From contig NZ_CP092520.1 of the NCBI RefSeq assembly GCF_022430525.1, positions 124,001-188,000 of the forward strand: a stretch of DNA of 64,000 nt, read 5' to 3'. Below, piece by piece: positions 50,921 to 60,613 of this stretch. This stretch comes from Cetobacterium somerae. GTDB taxonomy: Bacteria > Fusobacteriota > Fusobacteriia > Fusobacteriales > Fusobacteriaceae. The position numbers and the translations under genes were made by a program. A model generated the notes under the pieces. It was not told the origin of the DNA. It was given only the letters and a program-made list of their open reading frames with translations, and ran no database searches. Numbering within the stretch: position 1 is the stretch's first letter; each line of letters begins with the position of its first letter.

Positions 50921-52847
50921 TCTCTTTTTTCTCCTCTTTTCTTAAAGAAATATTCATTATTGCTATAAATAATGAACCTATAAATATTGATAAGATGTAA
51001 ATTGGCCAATTTTGAACTGCAAACCATCCATAAAATCCAGATATTGGAAGAGGATTGTTTGCACCTAGGTAAACAGCTAAAGAAGCAGCTAAAGCAGAGC
51101 CTAAAATAGTTGATGAAATAACTTTTATTGGAGATTCAATGGCAAATGGAATTGCCCCCTCTGTAACACCAACTAATCCCATTAAAATAGCTGATTTTCC
51201 AGCTTCTTGTAAAGCTAAACTATATTTCTTTTTAGATAAAATAGTTGCAAATCCTAATCCTAAAGGAGGAACAACAATTCCTATCATTGCAGCAGTATTT
51301 GGAACAGTTATTCCCGAAGCTACTAAAGCTAGGGCTGTTGTAAGAGCAGCTTTGTTAATAGGTCCTCCTAAATCAGCTCCCATCATTCCACCGATAATTG
51401 CAGCTAAAATTAGTCTATTAGAACCATTCATTCCCATTAACCAAATTTCAAGGGATTTATTTAAAGTTGCAACAGGATCTCCAATTACATAGATAATACT
51501 TAATCCAGTTATCAAAACTGCACAGATAGGTGCTATAAATATAGATGTAACACCTGAAGCGAATACCGGTAATTTTACTTTTTTTATTATTATTTTTGTA
51601 GAATAACCAGCTAAAATACCTGCGACAAGAGCTCCTAAAAATCCTGAGTTAGAGTCTGCAGCGAGTAATCCTCCAACAAATCCAGGAGCTATAGCAACTT
51701 TATCACCAATAGCAAAGGCTACATATCCACCGATAAAAGGTAACATTAAACTTAAAGTTTTTCCGCCAAGTTTATCTAAAGTATGAAGTAATCTAACTAA
51801 TGGTTCACTAGATTGAGCATAAGAACCATCCCAAATATTTCCAATTTCAAAGAAAGAAGCTCCAATTCTGGATAATCCCATAATAACAGCTCCAGCAACA
51901 ACTAAAGGAAGCATATAAGAAATCCCTGTTAAACAAGCTCTTTTAATTTCTTGAAGGCTAAACAGTTTATTAGAATTTTCATTTTTATCATCAGTATTAT
52001 TTTCAGATTTTATTTGATTAGCTTCAATAATTCCATCAGGATTATTTAGAGCTTCTAATATAGTTTCTTTACCTTTTTTTAGTGGTGCAGCAACTCTTGT
52101 TTGTATATATTTTTTTCCAATAAATCTTTCTTTTTCTTTAACAGAAACGTCAGTTGCGAATATAATGACATCAGCTTTTATTATAAGCTCTTCAGAATGT
52201 CTTCCCTCAATTCCACGAGCTCCTTGTTTTTCTACACAAATATTTATTTGTAACTCTTTTGCAGCTTTTTCTAATGCCTCAGCAGCTAAGTAAGTGTGAG
52301 CAATTCCAGTAGGACATGCAGTAACAGCTAAAACCAATGGTTTATCTTTAAAATATCTATTTTCATTAGTATTTTCGTTTTTTTCCTCCTCAATAGAATA
52401 AACTATATTTAAAAGTTCTTTAGTAGTTTGAGAATTTTGTAAATCTTGTATAAACCCTTCTTTCATAAAAGAAGTTGTAAGTTTACTTAAAATTTCAATA
52501 TGACTTGATCCCTCTTCTTTTTTAGGAATTGCAATTAAAAAAACTAAATTAACTTCATTATCTTCATCAACTGATTCCCAAGTGGAAATAGGATTTTTCA
52601 ATCTAGCAATGGCAATAGATGCCTCTTTTACACATTCATCTTTTCCGTGAGGAATGGCTAATCCTTCTTCTAATCCTGTAGGTGATGATAGTTCCCTTTC
52701 TATAACTGTTTTATAAAAAATCTCTTTAGAAGTAATTCTTCCGTTATCATAAAGTTTATCAACTAAAACTTTAATGATATCTTTTTTATCTTTTAAATCA
52801 AGATTTAAAAGAACTAAATTTTCGTTTACTAAATTTTTAAAATTCAT
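50913..52847 (-). CDS. PTS fructose-family EIIABC
   Basis: The 644-aa three-domain PTS permease has a fructose-type EIIA with GLAIPHGKDE (His67), an EIIB with AVTACPTGIAHTYLAAEA (Cys178), and a polytopic EIIC from about residue 300. It phosphorylates its sugar during import. Fructose-family EII proteins usually take fructose or mannosylglycerate, whereas trehalose normally enters by glucose-family TreB. Its pairing with treC here suggests a trehalose-like disaccharide. A divergent PRD regulator is adjacent. ATG 52847 follows AAAGGAGA. Confidence 0.92.
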   Translation of the reverse strand: MNFKNLVNENLVLLNLDLKDKKDIIKVLVDKLYDNGRITSKEIFYKTVIERELSSPTGLEEGLAIPHGKDECVKEASIAIARLKNPISTWESVDEDNEVNLVFLIAIPKKEEGSSHIEILSKLTTSFMKEGFIQDLQNSQTTKELLNIVYSIEEEKNENTNENRYFKDKPLVLAVTACPTGIAHTYLAAEALEKAAKELQINICVEKQGARGIEGRHSEELIIKADVIIFATDVSVKEKERFIGKKYIQTRVAAPLKKGKETILEALNNPDGIIEANQIKSENNTDDKNENSNKLFSLQEIKRACLTGISYMLPLVVAGAVIMGLSRIGASFFEIGNIWDGSYAQSSEPLVRLLHTLDKLGGKTLSLMLPFIGGYVAFAIGDKVAIAPGFVGGLLAADSNSGFLGALVAGILAGYSTKIIIKKVKLPVFASGVTSIFIAPICAVLITGLSIIYVIGDPVATLNKSLEIWLMGMNGSNRLILAAIIGGMMGADLGGPINKAALTTALALVASGITVPNTAAMIGIVVPPLGLGFATILSKKKYSLALQEAGKSAILMGLVGVTEGAIPFAIESPIKVISSTILGSALAASLAVYLGANNPLPISGFYGWFAVQNWPIYILSIFIGSLFIAIMNISLRKEEKKENV

Positions 52848-52891
52848 GTGTTTCTCCTTTTAATTAAAACTTTTTGAAAAAATTTGATTTA

Positions 52892-52915
52892 ATACCCTAT
52901 AAATTAGAGTATCAA
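52892..52915. promoter_or_regulatory. Candidate regulator dyad and PTS promoter
   Basis: In the 217-bp divergent region, an imperfect dyad (ATACcCTA/TAGaGTAT, 52892-52912) overlaps a minus-strand TTGATA -35 (52910-52915). A TATAAT (53003-53008) on + probably serves the PRD regulator gene. Confidence 0.4.
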
Positions 52916-53085
52916 TTTTATAGTAATTTGTAAATTTTCTATTTTTTTCAGAAAAAAATGAATTTTTTTGTTATAAAAGTACGTTTTTTGATTCTTTAGT
53001 GTTATAATTAAGTCAGATTGATTTATTTTTATGAAATTAACAAGTTATATTTTTTCATTTTTTTTTGAAAAATAAGGAGGAAAAA

Positions 53086-55167
53086 ATTAATAAAAGAATT
53101 ATTTCTATTTTAGAATTACTAATTAAGCAAGAGAAAGTTATCACTATCAAGGAATTGAGTTTAAAATTAGATGTTAGTGATCGAAGTATCCGTTATGATT
53201 TAGAGACAATAAATGAATATTTAGAAAAAAATAGTTTATCAATCATTAATAAATTGAGCAAAGGTAGTTTAGAATTTCAAAAAACTTCTTTAATGGAATT
53301 ATTAAAAGTATTTAACAACACAAACTCTTTTTCTAAAAGTGAATATCGAGAGGAACTAATTCTTATTAAAATAGTTTTTGAAGAAGAGATTAATATATCT
53401 GATTTATGTGAAGATTTTGATTTGAGTCGTTCTAGTATAAAAATGACTTTAAAAAATAGTGAGGATATATTATCGAATTATAATTTAAAATTAGTTTTAA
53501 ATCCTCAAAAAGGTTTGAGATTAGTTGGAGAAGAAGAATCTATTAGAAAGATACAATTGAAGTTGTTAAATCAATTTAAATATAACTCTGAAATAATAGA
53601 TTTTAAATTAGAATTTTTTAGAAAAAGCTTAAATAAATACTTTAAAAATATAAATATTAATCAAGTTAAAGTGTTTATTAATTATTTAATCAACTCTCTT
53701 AATAAAGTGATTTCTGATGAAGCATACAATATTTTAATTAACTACACATTTGTAATTATTAATAGATTAAAATATAAAAACTGTTTAAATGCTTGTAAAA
53801 ATGAAAATTTTTTTTTGAATACACTAGAGTATCGTCTTGTAAGTAAAGCAGTATCGTTAATTGAAGTTTCGGAAAATATTAGTTTAAATAGATATGAGCT
53901 TATTAAATTTACAGATTATCTTTTAGGAAGTCATAGTTACTCAACAAGTTTTTCGATATATGAAAACTGGATAGAAATAGAGATTTTAGTAAAAAAGATA
54001 ATCAGATATTTTTCTGAGGCGATAGAAATTGATTTAAATAGTGACAATATATTATTAGAAGGGCTTATTAATCATATAAAACCAACTATTTATAGAGCAA
54101 AAAATAATATTGAACTAGAAAATTCGATAGTTAATGAATTTTTAAAAGTTGATAGAGTTATTTTTGAAAAAACTAAACTAGCATTATCTTATCTTGAAGA
54201 TTTTTTAAATAAGGTTATTTCCGATAATGAAATTGCATTTATAGGTGTTCATTTTAAATCAGCTATAGATAGAAATAAGTCTATAAAAAAAGAATTGAAG
54301 AATCTTTTAATAGTTTGCGGATTGGGATTTGGAACATCTAAATTAATTGCTCAACAAATAAAAAATAGATATGATGTCAATATAATTGGAACGATTCCAT
54401 TGAATCAATTAGATAAATATTTGGAAAATAAAAATATAGATATCATTATTACAAATATAAACAATATAGATATAAAATATTTTAAATTCCCAGTTATTGT
54501 AGTAAATACTTTATTAAATGGAGAGGATTTTTTAAATCTTGATAAGTTAGATTTTCCAAAATATGAGAAAAAAATAACTCTAAGTAATCTTATGAAAATT
54601 ATAAAAGAGGAAACAGAGATTAAAAATGAAAAAATTCTTATTAATAAATTAAAAAATGAGTATGATGATTTGATAATTGATGATTTAAAAGAAAGTTATA
54701 AGCCGTTATCCTCATTTTTATTAAAAGAGAGTATTTTCTTAGACTGCAATGTGTATACATGGGAAGAGGCAATTAAAGCTTCTGGAGGATTATTAGAGAA
54801 AAATAATTGTATTTTGTCATCATATACAGAGGACATGATAGAAGCTATAAAAATTAATGGTTCCTACATAGTAATGGATAATTTAGTGGCCTTACCTCAT
54901 GCTAAAAATAAAAATAATGTATTGAAAACAGGGATGTCATTAACTATATGCTCATCACCTGTTGAATTTCCTGGAAAAGTATTTGCGAAATATATACTAG
55001 CTTTTTGTTCATATGATGGAAAAGAGCATCTAGATGCTTTAGTGCAATTTGTAGAGTTATTAAAAAAATATGAATTTGATAAAATTTTATCAACTACACA
55101 ATCTCAAAAGAAAATAATAGATACAATTAAAAAGTATGAGTTTCTAAGTAATTTTGGTAAGAAGTAG
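53086..55167 (+). CDS. PRD-domain PTS-controlled activator (MtlR/ManR type)
   Basis: This activator of about 690 aa has an HTH_11 domain (TIKELSLKLDVSDRSIRYDL), a second helix-turn-helix (LCEDFDLSRSSIKMTL), PRD domains in the middle, an EIIB-like domain with LLIVCGLGFGTSK, and a C-terminal fructose-type EIIA with LVALPHAKNK. Phosphorylation by PTS proteins tunes its activity on the divergent EIIABC-treC operon. Start: the only strong ribosome site, AAGGAGG (53074-53080), is 5 nt before an in-frame ATT (53086). No ATG or GTG is available, and TTG 53065 lies before the ribosome site. An AUU start is therefore proposed. Confidence 0.85.
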   Translation: MNKRIISILELLIKQEKVITIKELSLKLDVSDRSIRYDLETINEYLEKNSLSIINKLSKGSLEFQKTSLMELLKVFNNTNSFSKSEYREELILIKIVFEEEINISDLCEDFDLSRSSIKMTLKNSEDILSNYNLKLVLNPQKGLRLVGEEESIRKIQLKLLNQFKYNSEIIDFKLEFFRKSLNKYFKNININQVKVFINYLINSLNKVISDEAYNILINYTFVIINRLKYKNCLNACKNENFFLNTLEYRLVSKAVSLIEVSENISLNRYELIKFTDYLLGSHSYSTSFSIYENWIEIEILVKKIIRYFSEAIEIDLNSDNILLEGLINHIKPTIYRAKNNIELENSIVNEFLKVDRVIFEKTKLALSYLEDFLNKVISDNEIAFIGVHFKSAIDRNKSIKKELKNLLIVCGLGFGTSKLIAQQIKNRYDVNIIGTIPLNQLDKYLENKNIDIIITNINNIDIKYFKFPVIVVNTLLNGEDFLNLDKLDFPKYEKKITLSNLMKIIKEETEIKNEKILINKLKNEYDDLIIDDLKESYKPLSSFLLKESIFLDCNVYTWEEAIKASGGLLEKNNCILSSYTEDMIEAIKINGSYIVMDNLVALPHAKNKNNVLKTGMSLTICSSPVEFPGKVFAKYILAFCSYDGKEHLDALVQFVELLKKYEFDKILSTTQSQKKIIDTIKKYEFLSNFGKK

Positions 55168-55248
55168 ATTGATGAACTTAAAACTTGTCTTGATGTGAAA
55201 AAAGTGTTATTATATATCGAAAAACACACACAGGGGGATAAAAAATAA

Positions 55249-56931
55249 ATGAATAAAAGAATCATACTACTAGCAGCATCGCTACTAGTTTTAAGTCAAG
55301 CAACACTATCAAAGGAACGTACTTTTTTAACAAAGGCCAATGGGTATTCTGGTGAAATAAAGTTAGAGGTTATAGCAGAGGGACAAGAAGTGAAAGATAT
55401 AAAAGTTGTATCACACAATGAAACAGTTCCTGTTATGACAAGAGCGTTTCCTATGCTAAAAGAGAGAATTTTAGAGGCTCAATCACCAATAGTGGATAGT
55501 GTTTCTGGAGCAACACATACATCTACAGCTATAAAAAGAGCGGTAAATGATGTCTATAAACAACTAGGAAAAGATTATGGAAGAATTACAGCAAGAACAA
55601 AAGGACCTGAGTTACCAGTTGCCTATTTAGAGCCTGTATCTACAGATCTTGTAATTGTAGGAGGAGGACCAGCTGGATTAGCAGCAGCTATATCAGCAAA
55701 AGAGAAGGGTCTAAAAAATGTAATTTTAATTGAAAAAATGGATATGCTGAGTGGTAATGGAAAGTTTGATATGAACTTCTATGATTTAATAAATTCAGAG
55801 GCTCAAAAAGCTAATGGGATGAATGATACAGTAGAAAGTTTAATAAAGGACAACACAAATCCAATGGATACACCAGAGCGTACAAAAGCTCAAGCTGAAG
55901 GAGCCTTTGTTTTAGATAAATGGTTAAGAGAGATGGGGATTAAATTAAATTACCATTATGGAAAAAGAGGGCACATGGCTGAAAAGAATGTGTATGCTGG
56001 TGAAGTTATACAGGATAAAATGGAAGCTAGAGCAAAAGAGTTAGGAGTAGATATTCGTACTTCAACAAAAGGTTTAGATTTAATTATAAATAACGGTGTT
56101 GCAACAGGAGTAAAAGTTCAAAATAAAAATAATTTTTATGATATAAATGCAAAAGCTGTAGTAGTTGCAACAGGTGGATTCTCAGCTAATCCAGAGTTAT
56201 TGGCAAAATATGCTCCAGGAACAGAGAAATTACAGCACTCAAATCAAATTAGTGCGACAGGAGATTTAATTCCAGTATTTGAAAAAAATAATATTCAATT
56301 AGCTAATTTAGAAGTAATGAATCTGATACCATTTATTTTAGGATCAACAAGAGATTTAGCAGGTCCTAATGGTGATGGAATGATGTTAGTTAATATAAAT
56401 GGAGAGAGATTTACAAAGGAACATATAACTAAAGATGAAAGAATGGATATGGCTAAAAAGATGTTAGCTCAACCAGAAGCCAAAGTATTCTATGTATTTG
56501 ATAAAAAGTTATATGATTCAAGCTATCGTTTACAAAAACATACAAAAAAAGGATACCATTTAGTTGCGAACTCAATAGAGGAGTTAGCAGAGAAAATGGG
56601 AGTGCCAGTGACAACATTTAAAGAAACAGTGGTAACTTATAATAAAGGAGTACGTGGAGAGGTAAAAGATCCATTTAGAGAGGCTAAAGCAAAAAGAGAG
56701 TTTGATATGAGTGGACCATTCTATGCAGTTTTAGTTGAACCAGCTGTTCATATGACAAGAGGTGGAGTTGTAGCTAACGAGAAAACTGAGGTTATTCAAA
56801 ATAATGGAGAAATAGTTAAAGGGCTTTTTGCAGCTGGAGAGGTAACAAGTACAAGTGCGGCATATAGTGCTTCTGTAATATTTGGACGTGTAGCTGGAGA
56901 AAATGCAGTAAAGTTTATAAATAAAAAATAG
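55249..56931 (+). CDS. Exported FMN_bind/FAD flavoprotein reductase with divergent active site
   Basis: The 560-aa protein has a signal peptide (about 1-20), FMN_bind with flavinylation motif DSVSGAT (D83-T89), then FAD_binding_2 from about 133 (LVIVGGGPAGLAAAISA). It would reduce a substrate outside the cytoplasm with electrons delivered via covalent FMN. Fumarate-reductase residues seen in the paralogue at 58022 are altered: HHTMGG is HMTRGG (H501), the ETRD segment is missing, and NRxGGNA is replaced by a SAAYSAS segment. A different acceptor is likely. It is separated from the LysR gene by a terminator. Confidence 0.9.
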   Translation: MNKRIILLAASLLVLSQATLSKERTFLTKANGYSGEIKLEVIAEGQEVKDIKVVSHNETVPVMTRAFPMLKERILEAQSPIVDSVSGATHTSTAIKRAVNDVYKQLGKDYGRITARTKGPELPVAYLEPVSTDLVIVGGGPAGLAAAISAKEKGLKNVILIEKMDMLSGNGKFDMNFYDLINSEAQKANGMNDTVESLIKDNTNPMDTPERTKAQAEGAFVLDKWLREMGIKLNYHYGKRGHMAEKNVYAGEVIQDKMEARAKELGVDIRTSTKGLDLIINNGVATGVKVQNKNNFYDINAKAVVVATGGFSANPELLAKYAPGTEKLQHSNQISATGDLIPVFEKNNIQLANLEVMNLIPFILGSTRDLAGPNGDGMMLVNINGERFTKEHITKDERMDMAKKMLAQPEAKVFYVFDKKLYDSSYRLQKHTKKGYHLVANSIEELAEKMGVPVTTFKETVVTYNKGVRGEVKDPFREAKAKREFDMSGPFYAVLVEPAVHMTRGGVVANEKTEVIQNNGEIVKGLFAAGEVTSTSAAYSASVIFGRVAGENAVKFINKK

Positions 56932-56935
56932 AAAT

Positions 56936-56966
56936 AAATAAGAACCACGAAAGTGGTTCTTATTTT
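56936..56966. terminator. Bidirectional terminator with GAAA tetraloop
   Basis: A perfect 13-bp stem AAATAAGAACCAC/GTGGTTCTTATTT with loop GAAA separates the convergent flavoprotein and LysR genes. Confidence 0.9.
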
Positions 56967-57853
56967 ATGTTCTTATGAATAAAATCAATTAGGTGTAGTT
57001 CCATTTCATTTAAAATTTTATCTTGTCTGTAAACTACCGCAAATTTTCTGAAGATTTTTTCCTCTTTTATTGAAAATACATTTAAATCTTTTTTCCAATC
57101 TCTATGATTTAGACTCATTTTTGAAGCAAAACCAATTCCTAAACCAACATTTACAAATGATAAGATGCTTTCTTGTGTTTCAGCTTCTAAAAATATTTGT
57201 GGAAAGAGATGGTTATTATAAAATAATAAATCTATTTTTTCTCGAGCCTTAATTTTTTTAGAAGGAAGTATAAATTGTTCATTTTTTAATTTTTCTAAAG
57301 AAATTTCACCATTTTCTGAAAGATTAGAATAATATTCAGTTTTAGGTGTTATTATGTAAGTTTCTTCGTCATAAAATTCTTTAAAAGAAAGGTTTTTACT
57401 AGTAAAAGGTAATGACATTATTGCGATATCTATATCACCTTTCTCTAAAAGTTTCTCTAACTCTTTAGCATACTTTTCAACTATAAATAATTTGAGATTA
57501 GGATATAGCTTTTTCATTTGAGAAAGAATATTCGGAAGTATATAGGGACTTCTAAAAGGAGAGATTCCTATTTTTAAAGTTCCAGAAAATACTTTAGTAC
57601 TACTATTTATATCTCTTATCATTTTAGCTTTTAAATTTAATAATTCTTTAGCATTTTTTATAAAAATTTCTCCTGCTATTGTTAATTTAATAGGATATTT
57701 ATCTCTATCAAAAATTTTCATATTGAGTTCATTTTCAATAGTTGATACATATTGACTTAGAGCTGGTTGAGATATAAAAAGTTTTTTAGCAGCTTTAGAA
57801 AAACTTTTTTCCTCTGCGATTACTATTATATAGTTCAGTTTATTTAAATCCAT
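56960..57853 (-). CDS. LysR-family transcriptional regulator
   Basis: The 297-aa regulator has a standard LysR winged helix (SFSKAAKKLFISQPALSQYV) at residues 17-36, a linker helix, and a two-lobed substrate-binding domain from about 90. It is divergent from the flavoprotein reductase at 58022, the usual arrangement for a LysR activator and its target, and convergent with the reductase at 55249. Its ATG follows AAGGAGA. Two TTTATATAAA boxes lie just upstream. The inducer is unknown, plausibly the reductase substrate. Confidence 0.9.
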   Translation of the reverse strand: MDLNKLNYIIVIAEEKSFSKAAKKLFISQPALSQYVSTIENELNMKIFDRDKYPIKLTIAGEIFIKNAKELLNLKAKMIRDINSSTKVFSGTLKIGISPFRSPYILPNILSQMKKLYPNLKLFIVEKYAKELEKLLEKGDIDIAIMSLPFTSKNLSFKEFYDEETYIITPKTEYYSNLSENGEISLEKLKNEQFILPSKKIKAREKIDLLFYNNHLFPQIFLEAETQESILSFVNVGLGIGFASKMSLNHRDWKKDLNVFSIKEEKIFRKFAVVYRQDKILNEMELHLIDFIHKNIK

Positions 57854-57870
57854 AAAATCTCCTTTTAAAA

Positions 57871-57895
57871 TTTATATAAAATATTTTTATATAAA
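57871..57895. promoter_or_regulatory. Repeated TTTATATAAA boxes, candidate LysR site
   Basis: Two identical 10-nt palindromes (57871-57880 and 57886-57895) with a 5-nt gap lie in the LysR/reductase intergenic region, close to the LysR start. Confidence 0.4.
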
Positions 57896-57943
57896 CTGTA
57901 AACTTTATTAAAATATCTTATAAAGATTATATAGTATTTCCTA

Positions 57944-57986
57944 TTGGATAATCAATAAAAAAGAAAGTATAATATATTGTATACAA
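57944..57986 (+). promoter_or_regulatory. Promoter with TTGTATACAA operator
   Basis: TTGGAT (57944-57949) and TATAAT (57968-57973) are 18 bp apart. The perfect palindrome TTGTATACAA (57977-57986) covers the expected transcription start. The same palindrome occurs at the hydratase and TctC promoters. Confidence 0.7.
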
Positions 57987-58021
57987 AGTAGAAAATTTAT
58001 AAAAGGAGTGAAATTAAGGGG

Positions 58022-59719
58022 ATGTTTAAAAAGAGTTTAATTATGTTGTCTTTAGTGTCAAGTTTAGTTATGGCGTCTAAAGAGGAGTTTGTAGGAAGTG
58101 GAAAAGGGTATAACGGTGATATTAAGGTTAAAGTTTCTGTAGAGAATAAAAAAATAACTGATATTGAAGTGGTTAAACATGAAGAGTCTGGATTTACAAG
58201 AAGAGCTATGAAAAAAATTAATGACGAGATTTTAAGCTCACAATCATTAGATATTGATAATATAGCAGGTGCAACTTATACAAGTGAGGGAATAAAAGAA
58301 GCTGTGGGAAAAGCGATTGCTTCATCAGGAGTGATATTAAATAAAGTTGCTAAAAAAGCTACGATAAATGAAGAGTTAAAAGACTTGGAAACAGATATTG
58401 TTGTTGTAGGTGGTGGTGGAGCAGGACTTTCAGCTGCTATTGCTGCAAAAGAAAATGGAGCTAGAGTAATTTTATTAGAGAAAATGCCTATGGTTGGAGG
58501 AAATACTAATTATGCTACAGGAGGAATTAATGCAGCAGATACAAGTATTCAGAAAAAATTAGGAATAGAAGATTCAGCTGAATTATATTATAACGATACA
58601 ATGAAGGGTGGTAAAAATCTGAATAATCCATCTCTTTTGAAAAAATTAACAGAAGAATCTAAATATGCTATCGATTGGTTAATTTCTAAGGGAACTGATT
58701 TAACAGAGGTATCATTTTCTGGAGGACAAAGTGTTAAGAGAATACACAGACCTACAGGAGGAAAAGCAGTAGGACCTGTTATAGTTGATGCATTAAATTC
58801 TACTCTTGAAAATATGGGAGTTGAAACTAAAACAAACAATAAAGTAGTAAAAATTTTAATGGAAAATAATAAAGTAAGTGGAGTATTAGTTGAAAATAAT
58901 GGTAAAGAATATAAGATTAATGCAAAAGCCGTTATTATGGCAACTGGTGGATTTGGAGCAAATGCCGATATGGTAAGTGAATATAATCCTAAGTTAAAAG
59001 GATTTGGAACAACAAATAACCCTGCAATTACTGGTGAAGGAATAAAACTTATTCAAGAAGTTGGTGGAGATCTTGTAGATATGGAGCAGATTCAAACTCA
59101 TCCAACTGTTGTACATCAAACTTCTAATATGATTACAGAGAGTGTAAGAGGAGAGGGAGCGATTCTTGTAAATAGAGATGGAAAAAGATTCATAAATGAG
59201 TTAGAAACAAGAGATGTTGTTTCTAAAGCTGAGTTAGAGCAAAAAGGAAAATCAGCTTTTCTTATTTTTGATCAACAAACGAGAGAGAACTTATCTGCTA
59301 TAAATGGTTATGTAAAAAAAGGATTAACTAAAGAAGCTAATAATATTTCAGAATTATCTAAAATTATTGGAGTAGATTCTAAAGAGTTAGAAAAAACAAT
59401 AACTAGATATAATAGTTTTGTTAAAAATGGAAAAGATTCGGATTTTGGAAAAAAAGGACTACCTAGAGAGATAGTAAAAGCACCTTTTTATGCAATAGAA
59501 GTTTCACCAGCAATACACCACACAATGGGTGGAGTTAGAATAAATGAAAATGCAGAAGTATTAGATAAAAATGGAGATAAAATTCAGGGACTTTATGCAG
59601 CAGGAGAGATAACTGGTGGAGTACATGGTGGTAATAGAATTGGAGGAAACGCTGTTACAGATATAATTGTATTTGGAAAAATAGCTGGAGAAAACGCAGC
59701 GAAAGAGGTAAAAAATTAA
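58022..59719 (+). CDS. Exported FMN_bind/FAD fumarate-reductase-like flavoprotein
   Basis: The 565-aa protein has a signal peptide (MFKKSLIMLSLVSSLVMAS), FMN_bind with flavinylation motif DNIAGAT (D79-T85), and FAD_binding_2 from about 126 (IVVVGGGGAGLSAAIAA). The full set of fumarate/urocanate reductase residues is present: ETRD with R397, HHTMGG with H499-H500, and NRIGGNA with R539. It probably reduces an enoate outside the cytoplasm as terminal electron acceptor. An ApbE flavinyl transferase is required but is not in this window. The predicted GntR operator and the divergent LysR gene suggest dual control. Confidence 0.92.
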   Translation: MFKKSLIMLSLVSSLVMASKEEFVGSGKGYNGDIKVKVSVENKKITDIEVVKHEESGFTRRAMKKINDEILSSQSLDIDNIAGATYTSEGIKEAVGKAIASSGVILNKVAKKATINEELKDLETDIVVVGGGGAGLSAAIAAKENGARVILLEKMPMVGGNTNYATGGINAADTSIQKKLGIEDSAELYYNDTMKGGKNLNNPSLLKKLTEESKYAIDWLISKGTDLTEVSFSGGQSVKRIHRPTGGKAVGPVIVDALNSTLENMGVETKTNNKVVKILMENNKVSGVLVENNGKEYKINAKAVIMATGGFGANADMVSEYNPKLKGFGTTNNPAITGEGIKLIQEVGGDLVDMEQIQTHPTVVHQTSNMITESVRGEGAILVNRDGKRFINELETRDVVSKAELEQKGKSAFLIFDQQTRENLSAINGYVKKGLTKEANNISELSKIIGVDSKELEKTITRYNSFVKNGKDSDFGKKGLPREIVKAPFYAIEVSPAIHHTMGGVRINENAEVLDKNGDKIQGLYAAGEITGGVHGGNRIGGNAVTDIIVFGKIAGENAAKEVKN

Positions 59720-59730
59720 CATCTAAAGTA

Positions 59731-59775
59731 AAAGCAATCTAAGCTCAAATAATATGAGTTAGATTGCTTTATTTT
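59731..59775 (+). terminator. Rho-independent terminator
   Basis: The stem AAAGCAATCTAA/TTAGATTGCTTT, extended by GCTCA/TGAGT, has a T run after it. It follows the flavoprotein gene. Confidence 0.85.
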
Positions 59776-59868
59776 TTTATGTTTAGATATAATTTTTTGC
59801 AAAATTATAAAGCGTGAGGTATATAAAGTTATTAGAAAATTAAAATAGAAATAATTGAGGGGGAATAT

Positions 59869-60540
59869 ATGCCAATAGAGAGAAAAAAATCTATTCGTGA
59901 ACAAGTTTATGAATATTTAAAAGAGGAAATTGTAAATGGAAAAATAGAGGAGGAAAGTAGAATCGTAGAGGAAGAATATGCACTAAAGTTAAATGTAAGT
60001 AGAACTCCTTTAAGGGAAGCGATTAGAATGCTTGAATTAGAAGGGTTAATCGAGGGAAGAGAAAAGGGAGGAGTAGTAGTTCCAAAAATAACAAAAAAAG
60101 ATGTGGAAGAGGTAATAAAAATAAGAATGGCCTTGGAAGCTGTTATTTTTGAAGAGATATTTGAAAAAGTTACAGAGCAAGATATAAAAAAATTAGAAAA
60201 AAATATAAATAAAGTGGAGTTAATAATACAGGATGAAAAAGAATGTTTAGAAGTATTTAAGTATTTTTCTGAATTCAATAAAACTCTTTATAATATTGCA
60301 GATTTGCCAAGAGTTGTAAATTTAATTAACAATTTGAATTTATATTTAAAAAAGTTTAGAAAGATTTCTATCGAAAATGGCAATAGAAGATTAAGTGCTC
60401 ACAAGGATCATGTTAAAATGGTAGAGTTTATAAAAAAAAATAGGAAAAAAGAGATAGTAGATTTAAATAAAAAACATTTAACCGAAGCAAAAGAGTTTTT
60501 AATTCAACAACTAGAAATGAGAGATAGAAAGAGTTCTTAA
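59869..60540 (+). CDS. GntR-family (FCD) regulator 1 of tandem pair
   Basis: The 223-aa regulator has a winged helix with LNVSRTPLREAIRMLELEGL and an FCD domain. GAGGGGG precedes ATG 59869. It shares a nearly identical recognition-helix DNA segment with the next gene, indicating duplication. It is a candidate binder of the TTGTATACAA sites at the reductase, hydratase and TctC promoters, since FCD regulators typically use TTGTAnACAA-like palindromes. Which of the two paralogues binds cannot be told from sequence. Confidence 0.88.
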   Translation: MPIERKKSIREQVYEYLKEEIVNGKIEEESRIVEEEYALKLNVSRTPLREAIRMLELEGLIEGREKGGVVVPKITKKDVEEVIKIRMALEAVIFEEIFEKVTEQDIKKLEKNINKVELIIQDEKECLEVFKYFSEFNKTLYNIADLPRVVNLINNLNLYLKKFRKISIENGNRRLSAHKDHVKMVEFIKKNRKKEIVDLNKKHLTEAKEFLIQQLEMRDRKSS

Positions 60541-60613
60541 AATATTTTTCCTTGCTAAAACTCCTAAAAAAAAGTATTATATTACATATAATATAACTAG
60601 GAGATTATAATTC

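Noticed and set aside
59907-60278. 123-aa minus-strand frame opposite the first tandem GntR gene
   Set aside because: Shadow of a clear winged-helix coding sequence; low-complexity Ser/Ile-rich product without ribosome site.
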